Source: a virus
IMG/VR virus record: IMGVR_UViG_3300048672_000203
Span: 1-21,189 of that record
Reading direction: 5' to 3' (one strand)
Length of the DNA stretch: 21,189 nt
The first letter of the stretch is position 1. Every line of letters starts with the position of its first letter. Under the pieces are notes generated by a model that saw only the letters and a list, made by a program, of their open reading frames with translations, was not told the origin of the DNA and did no database searches. The position numbers were made by a program, and so were the translations under genes. Positions 15,485 to 21,189 of this stretch are shown one piece after another.

Positions 15485-16474
15485 ATGACAAGGTACTACT
15501 CGTCGGTCGCTGAGGCGTCCTCACTGTCGGCGTCGATTACGTCGGGCACGACGTCGGTCGCGGTGTCGTCGGTGACGGGGTTCCCCGGCTTCACCCCGTA
15601 CACGCTGGTGATCGACCCGGGCCTCGCGTCTGAGGAGATCGTCACGGTGACGGGGGTTGCCGGCACGACCCTGTCGGTGACTCGCGGCGAGGACGGCACG
15701 TCAGCCCAGGCTCACAGCATCGGCGGCGCCGTGCGCCACATGGTGACCGCCCGCGACTTCACCGACGTGCAGACCCACATGGGCGCCTCTGAGGCGGTTC
15801 ACGGCCTCGGGGCCGGGGTCTCCGTCGTGGGCACGTCCACGACTCAGACGTTGACTGGGAAGACGATCTCGGGCGCATCGAACACTTTCTCGGCCATCCC
15901 GGAGGCCGCGGTGACGAGCCTCACCTCCGACCTGGCGGCACTGGCCGTAGCGGACTCCGCTGAGGTGACGAACCGTAACGCGGCGATCCTTGTAGCCACC
16001 CCCCTTGGCATGGTGGTTCCGTTCGCCGGGGCAGCGGCCCCGACTGGTTGGCTCCTGTGCGATGGGTCCGCGGTTTCGCGGACCACGTACGCGGGCCTGT
16101 TCTCGGTGGTGTCCACCGCGTACGGGGCCGGTAACGGTTCGACCACGTTCAATGTGCCGAACCTGAAGGGCAAGGTCGTTGTCGGCCGCGACTCGGCGCA
16201 GACCGAGTTTGACACCCTGGGTGAGACGGGCGGGGAGAAGACCCACACGCTGACCGAGTCGGAGATCCCGGCCCACGACCACGCCCTCGAGCACGCGTCT
16301 CTGGGCGCGGGCGTGACCCTGTCGGAGATCGCGTTCTCGTCCGGGTCGGGCACGAACCGTTACGCCGTTGCGAACGGCACCCCGACGCTAGACACCGCCG
16401 ACGCCGGGTCCGGCGCGGCGCACAACAACCTTCAGCCGTACATGGCCCTGAACTACATCATCAAGGCTGCGTGA
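15485..16474 (+). CDS. Tail fibre with phage tail-collar domain (329 aa)
   Basis: ATG at 15485 is one base after the previous stop and follows AAGGTGGG. Residues about 15-85 form a beta module (SGTTSVAVSSVTGFPGF, then EEIVTVTG, then LSVTRGEDGTSAQAHS). A shaft follows (TQTLTGKTISGA, then AAVTSLTSDLAAL). Residues about 173-235 match the tail-collar domain: GMVVPFAGAAAPTGWLLCDG, TYAGLFSVVSTAYGAGNGS and FNVPNLKGKVVVG. The end carries SEIPAHDH and HNNLQPYMALNYIIKA, the standard finish of collar/Mdp-type fibres. The protein would sit at the tail tip or collar and contact the host surface. Confidence 0.88.
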   Translation: MTRYYSSVAEASSLSASITSGTTSVAVSSVTGFPGFTPYTLVIDPGLASEEIVTVTGVAGTTLSVTRGEDGTSAQAHSIGGAVRHMVTARDFTDVQTHMGASEAVHGLGAGVSVVGTSTTQTLTGKTISGASNTFSAIPEAAVTSLTSDLAALAVADSAEVTNRNAAILVATPLGMVVPFAGAAAPTGWLLCDGSAVSRTTYAGLFSVVSTAYGAGNGSTTFNVPNLKGKVVVGRDSAQTEFDTLGETGGEKTHTLTESEIPAHDHALEHASLGAGVTLSEIAFSSGSGTNRYAVANGTPTLDTADAGSGAAHNNLQPYMALNYIIKAA

Positions 16475-16478
16475 TCAC

Positions 16479-17366
16479 ATGGCAATCATGCCGGGCGTGA
16501 TCTCGCGCCCCTTGGGTGTTCAGACGCAGTCTCGAATGGTGGCCCACGACATTGTGTGCTTGCACACGATGGCGGGGTTCCTGTCGTCAACGGACGGGTA
16601 TTTCCGCACGGGGAACGGCGCGGGCTACGCGGGCACGGAGTCCCATTACGGGGTTGGCGGGGCGTGGGGTCCTGACGCTGAGCGTGGCCTTGACGGTGCC
16701 GTGTGGCAATGGCAGGACCGGGCGTTCCAGGCTGACGCGAACCTTCAGGGTTCGCACCGGATCATTTCGGTGGAGACGGCCGATAACGCGAAGCGGCCCA
16801 TTGAGCCGTGGACAGCGAAGCAATGCGAGGCGATTGCTCGCATCCTGGCGTTCGAGTCGCAGGCCGAGAACCACGCGGACTGCCCGTCGTCGTGGGCGTG
16901 TCACCAGGTAGGAATCCCCCTGGTGCTCGTGCCGGACTCGAAGCCGTCCCGCAGGGGCGTCGCCTACCACCGGCAGGGATGCGCTCCGTACACAGCGGCG
17001 GGCGGGGAGCGGTGGTCGAAGTCGTACGGCAAGGACTGCCCGACGCAGGCTCGAATCAATCAGATACCAGGCATCCTCGCCCGCGCGCGTGAGCTCGCGT
17101 CGGGCGCTGTGCCAGTCGTGGAGGACGACATGTTCGAATCGAAGGACCGCGAGAAGCTGGACAAGACTTTCTACGCGGTGAACGAGATCATCCTACCGGC
17201 GCTGGGGAAGGTGGCCGCCCGCGTGGCGGGCCTCGCCTCCACGCCTCCGGTTGAGAGCGTGGGTGCCGACGAGGTGGCCGCGAAGGTCCTGGCCGGCCTG
17301 CCGGACAGCCCCACGGCTGGCGACGTCGCAAGGGAGATCCTGAGCCAGCTCGGCATCTCCCGGTGA
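16479..17366 (+). CDS. Endolysin: zinc N-acetylmuramoyl-L-alanine amidase (295 aa)
   Basis: ATG at 16479 follows the fibre stop by 4 bases; no strong ribosome site is visible, and an ATG at 16488 is possible. Residues about 20-200 form an Amidase_2/PGRP-type domain with probable zinc ligands His29 (CLHTMAG), His164 (AYHRQG) and Cys187 (GKDCPT), plus SHYGVG and RIISVET. It would cut the bond between the glycan and the peptide stem. The C-terminal third (MFESKDREKLDKTFYAVNEI onward) is helical and has no recognised LysM or peptidoglycan-binding repeat. The r1t-type holin lies just downstream, so this is the lysis enzyme. Confidence 0.88.
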   Translation: MAIMPGVISRPLGVQTQSRMVAHDIVCLHTMAGFLSSTDGYFRTGNGAGYAGTESHYGVGGAWGPDAERGLDGAVWQWQDRAFQADANLQGSHRIISVETADNAKRPIEPWTAKQCEAIARILAFESQAENHADCPSSWACHQVGIPLVLVPDSKPSRRGVAYHRQGCAPYTAAGGERWSKSYGKDCPTQARINQIPGILARARELASGAVPVVEDDMFESKDREKLDKTFYAVNEIILPALGKVAARVAGLASTPPVESVGADEVAAKVLAGLPDSPTAGDVAREILSQLGISR

Positions 17367-17367
17367 G

Positions 17368-17526
17368 GTGGGCGAGATAGAGGCCCGCTGGCGGGCCTAC
17401 TGGGCTGCCAGGGGCCAGTCATGGGCGACTGACTCTGACTGCTACGACCGGTACGTGTACCCGGGCACGAGGGTGCCCATTGAGCAGGTGCTCCTCGAGC
17501 ACCCTTCGGAGGATTCACATGACTGA
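17368..17526 (+). CDS. Possible small ORF between endolysin and holin (52 aa)
   Basis: A GTG at 17368, two bases after the endolysin stop, opens a frame of 52 codons that ends inside the holin start, overlapping it by 8 bases. The product starts VGEIEARWRAYWAARGQSWA and ends EHPSEDSHD; it is Trp/Tyr-rich and charged. Packing exactly between two genes, with no other reading frame for the 150 bases, supports it. The initiation region GGTGAGG is weak, so it remains uncertain. It has no membrane segment. Confidence 0.5.
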   Translation: MGEIEARWRAYWAARGQSWATDSDCYDRYVYPGTRVPIEQVLLEHPSEDSHD

Positions 17527-17731
17527 CAGCCTCACGAGCCTGTCGTTCTGGGATGCGGTGTGGCGCCGCGGTGTTCGCACCGCCGCGCAGTCGGCGATCC
17601 TGACGATCGGCGCGGATCAGTTCAACATCATCGCCGTGGACTGGGCGACCATCGGCGGGTTCGCCGCGGGTGGTTTCGCGCTGTCCGTGCTGACGTCGCT
17701 CGCGGTCGCCCCGCCCGAGTCCAAGTCCTGA
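17519..17731 (+). CDS. Holin, r1t-like (70 aa)
   Basis: ATG at 17519 follows CGGAGG 5-6 bases upstream; a TTG at 17480 in frame lacks this. The N-terminus SFWDAVWRRGVRTAAQSAIL and the centre DWATIGGFAAGGFALSVLTS match the r1t holin family: a Trp/Arg-rich start, a first hydrophobic helix, an NIIAVDW-type turn, and a second hydrophobic helix ending with a short polar tail. It would form holes in the cytoplasmic membrane to release or activate the amidase. Confidence 0.85.
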   Translation: MTDSLTSLSFWDAVWRRGVRTAAQSAILTIGADQFNIIAVDWATIGGFAAGGFALSVLTSLAVAPPESKS

Positions 17732-17744
17732 GAGGGGTCCGACC

Positions 17745-19637
17745 GTGACGTTCTTTGAGTCCACCGCACCTGACATCACGGTCGGCCTCCCGTTCAGCCT
17801 GGGTGCGGGGGTGGCCGCAGGGTTCTCGTCCGTGACTGGGTGGGACGTGTCAATCGGCGGGCTGGGGTTCAATCTGAGGCCCAGTCCGGAGGCGCCGTAC
17901 GTTCGCGCGTCCGAGGGTGTGCGGAAGCAGCAGTTGGACACGTCGAAGGATGCTGGGGAGCAGTCCCTGACGTCGTGGTGGATCAGGTCCCAATCGGACT
18001 GGTCGTCCGGCGCGGGGGTGACCTGGTATGAGCCGGGCGCCGATGAGGCGACGGTTTCCAGGTTTACGTCGTCTCACAATGTGGACGTGTGGACGCGGGG
18101 GCAGTTCACCCTGTTGAAGCTGATGGAGGCCGTGGGGACGGCGTGGTCGGACACTGTCCACCTGTCGTCCGCTACCGTGGGCGGCGTGGACGGGTACGTG
18201 CTGGTGTCCGAGGGCGCCGCCAGGTGGACCCCGTCAACGGGGTCGGCGGTGACGAAGTCGCTGTTGGGCGTGAACGGGACGCAGCCCGCGATCGTGGGCG
18301 ACACGGCGTACTGCGGCCACGACTCCGGCATTGACATCGTGGACTTCGGCGCTTCCACGGTGACGGCCCAGTGGTCGAACTCGGGCTCGGTGCGGTGCTG
18401 GTACGTGAAGAACCGTCTTGTCGTTGCTATCGGCCCGGCCTTGTACCAGCTCGGCCTGGGGGCCGCGGCTGGTGCGATCACGTCTGTGGGCACAGTCATG
18501 TACACGCACCCCTCCGCGGGGTGGGTGTGGACGGATGTGGCCGAGGCTGGTGGGGCGATCCTCGCGTCGGGTTACGAGGAGGGCACGAGCGGTGTCCTGG
18601 CATTCACAGTCCAGAACGACGCCACGACCGGGGTGCCGGAGATCGTGGGCGGGTCGCAGGTTGCGATCATGCCACCGAACGAGCAGATCCGGTGCATGGG
18701 CGTGTACCTGGGCACGGTCCTGGTGCTTGGCACGTCGAGGGGTGTGCGTGTCGGGTCCGTGAACACGGCGGGTGACGTGGCGTACGGCCCGCTGACAGTG
18801 GAAACGTCGGGCGTGGTTGATGTGGCGTTCCGTGACCGGTTCGCGTACTGCGCGGTGACCGGTGGCCTCGAGGACGGCACGACGGGCGCGGTTCGCATCG
18901 ACCTGTCGGTGACCTCGGATGAGGCGGACCGGCGTGCGTGGGCGTGGGACGTGTCGGTTCCGACGTCGGGTGCGGCGTCATCGATCGCCCTGGTGGGCGA
19001 CCGGGTGGTCCTGGCCGCGTCGCTGACTGTGTACTTGGAGTCCGCGACGGACTTCGCGGCGGCCGGCTGGTTGAAGACTGGGCGCCTGCGGTACGGGACG
19101 GTGGAACCGAAGGCGTTCCGCCTTGCCCGGGTGGAGGCGTCGATCCCTGCGGGGACGGCCACGATGTCGGCGATCACCCCTGGCGGGGCTGAGGTGTCGA
19201 TCATCTCGTACACGTCGGCGTTCGTGACGGACACGGATGTGACGGTTCAGATCCCGAACGAGAACGTACACCAGTGGTTGCAGTTCAAGTTGGCGTTGAC
19301 GTCTGAGACGACGTCCGCGCCCACGGTGACGGGATTCTCGGTGAAGGCCGCGCCGGCCCCTGGCCGGGTGCGCTTGTACCAGTTCCCGTTGTCGCTGTTC
19401 GATTTCGAGAAGGACCGGTTCGGCACGGAGTACGGTGCGCCGGGGTCGGCTTACTCGAGGTTGACGGCGTTGGAGCTGGCGGAGGACACGGCTGTCCCGG
19501 TGCGGATCGTGGACAACCGTACGGGTGAGTCGTTCGTGGGTGCGGTGGACTCGGTGGAGTTCCAGGCTGTGACGGCGCCGGATCGTGCGCGGGACAACTT
19601 CGGTGGCCGCGCGACGGTGATCGTCAGGAAGCTCTGA
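17745..19637 (+). CDS. Large tail protein, beta-propeller-like (630 aa), possible tail nozzle
   Basis: GTG at 17745 follows GAGAGGGG. Nearly the whole chain is beta-type. The N-terminal part has WWIRSQSDWSSGAGVTWYEP, a signature I have seen in actinophage minor tail proteins. From about residue 135 to 430 there are repeated blade-like units (for example GVDGYVLVSEGAARW, KNRLVVAIGPALYQL, GDRVVLAASLTVYLES), consistent with a beta-propeller. The C-terminal third is a sandwich-type region ending NFGGRATVIVRKL. In short-tailed phages such a protein can be the gp12-like nozzle; in siphophages a baseplate protein. The absence of a tape measure favours the former. Its 3' end overlaps a leftward gene by 14 bases. 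Confidence 0.7.
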   Translation: MTFFESTAPDITVGLPFSLGAGVAAGFSSVTGWDVSIGGLGFNLRPSPEAPYVRASEGVRKQQLDTSKDAGEQSLTSWWIRSQSDWSSGAGVTWYEPGADEATVSRFTSSHNVDVWTRGQFTLLKLMEAVGTAWSDTVHLSSATVGGVDGYVLVSEGAARWTPSTGSAVTKSLLGVNGTQPAIVGDTAYCGHDSGIDIVDFGASTVTAQWSNSGSVRCWYVKNRLVVAIGPALYQLGLGAAAGAITSVGTVMYTHPSAGWVWTDVAEAGGAILASGYEEGTSGVLAFTVQNDATTGVPEIVGGSQVAIMPPNEQIRCMGVYLGTVLVLGTSRGVRVGSVNTAGDVAYGPLTVETSGVVDVAFRDRFAYCAVTGGLEDGTTGAVRIDLSVTSDEADRRAWAWDVSVPTSGAASSIALVGDRVVLAASLTVYLESATDFAAAGWLKTGRLRYGTVEPKAFRLARVEASIPAGTATMSAITPGGAEVSIISYTSAFVTDTDVTVQIPNENVHQWLQFKLALTSETTSAPTVTGFSVKAAPAPGRVRLYQFPLSLFDFEKDRFGTEYGAPGSAYSRLTALELAEDTAVPVRIVDNRTGESFVGAVDSVEFQAVTAPDRARDNFGGRATVIVRKL

Positions 19638-19791
19638 GCAACCCTAGGGCTTCCATGACTGCGTGGGCACGTTCGAGGGCGTACGCGGGCCACTTCTCGA
19701 GCCCTGTTTCGAGTAGGGCTCGCGCGGCCTTGGCTTCGTCGTCGTTGCAGGGTTCCCAGTAGTTCAGGAACTCTTTGCGTTCGCGCTTCAC
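19624..19791 (-). CDS. Small leftward protein (55 aa), function unknown
   Basis: The GTG at 19791 overlaps the upstream gene's stop as GTGA and has GGAGG seven bases before it; the longer open frame to 19944 reads through other genes and lacks such a site. The product is MKRERKEFLNYWEPCNDDEA and onward, ending AVMEALGLLRAS: a charged, mostly helical protein with no recognised motif. It overlaps the rightward 630-aa gene by 14 bases at its 3' end. It is the last of three coupled micro-genes. Confidence 0.6.
   Translation of the reverse strand: MKRERKEFLNYWEPCNDDEAKAARALLETGLEKWPAYALERAHAVMEALGLLRAS
19627..19654. terminator. Possible bidirectional hairpin between convergent genes
   Basis: GGAAGC (19627-19632) and GCTTCC (19649-19654) pair, and further pairs with one wobble extend the stem to about 9 bp around an 8-base loop. 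It covers the rightward stop (19635-19637) and the end of the leftward gene. No T-run follows on either strand, so terminator function is uncertain. Confidence 0.35.
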
Positions 19792-19901
19792 CAGGACACC
19801 TCCCACGTCCACTTCCAGAACTGGGTGGAGGCGAACCCGTCCCGGTGGTAGACGGCGACCCCGAACCCGAACGCCTGATCTTTGTAGAAGCGAGACCTCA
19901 C
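19788..19901 (-). CDS. Aromatic-rich micro-protein (37 aa)
   Basis: A GTG at 19901 overlaps the upstream stop as GTGA, and its own stop overlaps the next start in the same way. GAAGG lies 10 bases upstream. The product, which begins MRSRFYKDQAFGFGVAVYHR and ends FWKWTWEVSW, has 13 aromatic residues in 37 and looks like a short beta sheet. Its tight coupling on both sides supports a real gene despite the small size. Function unknown. Confidence 0.55.
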   Translation of the reverse strand: MRSRFYKDQAFGFGVAVYHRDGFASTQFWKWTWEVSW

Positions 19902-20077
19902 CAGCCAAGCACCTTCTTCCGCTCTTGGTACAGCTCCGCCTCAAGGGCGATGGCCTTGTCCGTCTCGGCCTCGTCGTCCGCGTCGTAGTACCAGCAGATG
20001 ACGAAGTCGAGGGCGTCCAGCCTGGCGTCGATGGCCGCCAGGGCCAGGTGCTTGTTGCAGTCGGTGATCGTGCGCAA
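19898..20077 (-). CDS. Small leftward protein (59 aa), function unknown
   Basis: I place the start at a TTG at 20077 because GAGGAG lies exactly 6 bases upstream; GTG at 20110 and ATG at 20101 in the same frame (70 or 67 aa) lack a ribosome site and would place this GAGGAG inside the gene. The product is helical and acidic: LALAAIDARLDALDFVICWY, YDADDEAETDKAIALEAELY and a basic end QERKKVLGW. It is the first of three genes joined by GTGA overlaps, so the three are probably one transcript. Confidence 0.6.
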   Translation of the reverse strand: MRTITDCNKHLALAAIDARLDALDFVICWYYDADDEAETDKAIALEAELYQERKKVLGW

Positions 20078-20159
20078 CTGCCACTCCTCTAGTAGGTTCA
20101 TTCGTCCCACGCTGCTACGTTTGTCATGTCAAGAAGTGTACCACACGGGGAGGCTGCCA
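20078..20159. promoter_or_regulatory. Divergent control region with a partial palindrome
   Basis: This 82-base gap separates the leftward micro-operon from the rightward peptidoglycan-binding gene and must hold signals for at least the rightward one. TTGTCATGTCAA (20121-20132) is a 12-base imperfect palindrome with CATG at its centre; read leftward it contains a TTGACA -35-like hexamer, but no good -10 lies 16-18 bases away. GGGGAGG (20147-20153) is the rightward ribosome site. Confidence 0.4.
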
Positions 20160-20555
20160 GTGAGAACTCCCCTGTGGTGGTCTGACGACATCGGCCCAGG
20201 TGACACGAACCCGGCCGTGACCGTGGTGCAGACGTTCCTGTTCTGCGCCCCGACCGGCGTGTTCGACAACCACACCATCGCCGCGGTGCGCGGCTTCCAG
20301 GTCGGGGCCGGCATCCCCGCCTCCGGGTGGGTGGACGAGGACACCGCCCGAGCGTTGGGCCCACGGGAGCAGGACCGCCTGCTACCTGTCTGGTTCAAGG
20401 GCTGCGACTTGTCCCCTGGGGAACCAGGGTACGACGTTGCCACGTCAGCCCTGGGTGGCGTTGATGGGCTGAAACGGTTCCAGGGGAACAACGGGCTGAG
20501 GCCCACTGGTGTGATCGACGCCGACACGGCGCGCCTACTGGGCGCCCTGGTTTGA
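20160..20555 (+). CDS. Stand-alone peptidoglycan-binding protein (131 aa)
   Basis: GTG at 20160 is set by GGGGAGG six bases upstream; the longer frame back to 19998 would run antisense through a leftward gene. The protein carries two PG_binding_1-like repeats: VQTFLFCAPTGVFDNHTIAA, VRGFQVGAGIPASGWVDEDT and ARALG, then a less regular spacer and LKRFQGNNGLRPTGVIDADT, ARLLGAL. Such repeats bind cell-wall peptidoglycan. There is no catalytic domain, signal peptide or membrane segment. It is the only rightward gene among leftward ones and ends 10 bases before a strong terminator, so it is an independent transcription unit. It may act with the amidase, which lacks a wall-binding domain. Confidence 0.8.
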   Translation: MRTPLWWSDDIGPGDTNPAVTVVQTFLFCAPTGVFDNHTIAAVRGFQVGAGIPASGWVDEDTARALGPREQDRLLPVWFKGCDLSPGEPGYDVATSALGGVDGLKRFQGNNGLRPTGVIDADTARLLGALV

Positions 20556-20813
20556 ACCATCCTTCGGGGGTGGCCCATTACGGGCCACCCCCTTTTTTCG
20601 CGTCTTGGGGACGAGGACGGTGACGGCTTCGTCCAGGGGTTGCCTGCGCCGCACCTTCGTGATGACGTCCGTGACTGGTTTTGTGTTCAGGCACTCTGAA
20701 CAGAGCTCTGCGCTGAACGACTTCTTCGCGTCAACCAAGGCAACCCTGATCTTCGTGAGAGGCACGTCCTTCTCGCACAGGTCGCACAGGTGGATGACCT
20801 GGGTTCGCCTCAT
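20535..20813 (-). CDS. Zinc-ribbon-like small protein (92 aa)
   Basis: The ATG at 20813 follows GGAGGG by 5-6 bases. Cys10 and Cys13 (HLCDLCEKD) and Cys38 and Cys41 (ELCSECLN) form two knuckles typical of a zinc ribbon, with VDAKKSFSA between. The C-terminus is basic (KVRRRQ, KTRKKGVARN), suggesting DNA or RNA binding. The frame then runs through the terminator of the opposing gene, encoding ARNGPPPKDGS, and overlaps that gene's 3' end by 21 bases. The C-terminal tail may therefore be a late extension. A regulatory or nucleic-acid-binding role is likely but not proven. Confidence 0.72.
   Translation of the reverse strand: MRRTQVIHLCDLCEKDVPLTKIRVALVDAKKSFSAELCSECLNTKPVTDVITKVRRRQPLDEAVTVLVPKTRKKGVARNGPPPKDGSNQGAQ
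20566..20598 (+). terminator. Strong intrinsic terminator
   Basis: GGGGGTGGCCC (20566-20576) and GGGCCACCCCC (20582-20592) form a perfect 11-bp stem with loop ATTAC, followed by six Ts (20593-20598). It ends the peptidoglycan-binding gene. The same bases are coding sequence of the leftward gene 20535-20813, where the A-run precedes the stem, so it should not stop leftward transcription as an intrinsic terminator. Confidence 0.92.
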
Positions 20814-20832
20814 TCTGCCCTCCGCAAGCGGG

Positions 20833-21189
20833 TCACGTTCTCGGTGGCGACAGGGCCGCCTCGATCTGGCGCCGGGGGCAGCGGAGGTATGTCATGCCGC
20901 GCTTCTCTTTCATCTTGACCCACCCCGCTCGGCGGTAGCAGTAGCCGGGGATGTCTGTCTGTACGGCCGCGTCGCGGATCTCCGTCTGCAAGGCCTCAGA
21001 GGGCAGCTCGCCGTACCGCTCCACCCATGCCCGGGCTGTCATCTGGACGGCCGCGCGAATGAGGTCTGATGACTTCTCCGGGCCGAGGTTGCGGAACATC
21101 ATGTTCCGCCAGACGTAGGCCCCTGCGACGGTCTCCCCGCCTCGCCCCCGTGAGCCCCCCGACCCTGCCGGAGAGGGGACGCGTGCGCG
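20833..21189 (-). CDS. Leftward protein, 5' end beyond the window (at least 118 aa)
   Basis: The frame is open to the right edge. An ATG at 21102 (89 aa) exists but has no ribosome site, and the residues upstream of it (GGETVAGAYVWRN) look like protein, so the start probably lies outside. Visible parts: a Gly/Ser/Arg-rich linker, then SSDLIRAAVQMTARAWVERY and GELPSEALQTEIRDAAV as helices, then GYCYRRAGWVKMKEKRGMTY and LRCPRRQIEAALS, which is basic with two cysteines. It could bind nucleic acid, but I do not recognise a family. It is 19 bases upstream of the zinc-ribbon gene and likely cotranscribed with it. Confidence 0.6.
   Translation of the reverse strand, partial: RARVPSPAGSGGSRGRGGETVAGAYVWRNMMFRNLGPEKSSDLIRAAVQMTARAWVERYGELPSEALQTEIRDAAVQTDIPGYCYRRAGWVKMKEKRGMTYLRCPRRQIEAALSPPRT

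Noticed and set aside
21091-21109. GCGGAACA/TGTTCCGC palindrome as an operator over a start codon
   Set aside because: The reading frame continues upstream past the ATG to the window edge, so the palindrome probably lies within coding sequence (Arg-Asn-Met-Met-Phe-Arg).

Overview
The window is part of the late (virion and lysis) region of a high-G+C tailed phage or prophage, most likely infecting an actinobacterium. Evidence: about two-thirds G+C by eye, strong G/C preference at third codon positions, frequent GTG/TTG starts, tightly packed rightward genes, and an actinophage-like set of an r1t-type holin, an Amidase_2 endolysin and GDS-type tail esterases. No tape measure, sheath or tail-tube gene is visible. 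A large ejection-type protein, a connector and a beta-propeller-like tail protein are present, so a short-tailed (podovirus-like) particle is the best inference. Terminase and portal are not in the window.

Layout. (1) 1-7537: a virion-interior/ejection cassette. It holds a >1260-residue protein open at the left edge, a 292-aa protein with a duplicated motif, a two-domain peptidoglycan hydrolase (NlpC/P60 plus lysozyme-like), and two helical proteins of 288 and 282 aa. (2) 7558-9898: the capsid block, with an 82-aa protein, a 243-base noncoding structured tract, a scaffold-like protein, the major capsid protein and an 83-aa decoration-like protein. RNA hairpins recur at the junctions here. (3) 9902-14131: the adsorption block, with a fibre shaft, a beta-helix-like spike, a sandwich-fold fibre, an SGNH esterase and a small protein. 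(4) 14133-17731: an XhlA-like membrane protein, a Cys-containing small protein, a connector-like protein, a tail-collar fibre, the amidase endolysin, a 52-aa ORF and the r1t holin. (5) 17745-19637: a 630-aa tail protein. (6) 19624-21189: leftward small genes (three overlapping micro-cistrons, a zinc-ribbon protein and a partial gene at the right edge), interrupted by one rightward gene for a stand-alone peptidoglycan-binding protein with its own strong terminator.

Together the rightward genes would build the capsid, load the ejection proteins and wall-cutting enzyme, assemble a tail with several adhesins and an esterase, and lyse the host. The least explained parts are the structured tract at 7807-8049, the junction hairpins of the capsid block, the moron-like gene at 20160-20598 with its terminator inside an opposing gene, and a small beta module shared by three proteins. 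Functional names rest on motif recognition by eye; no database search was run.
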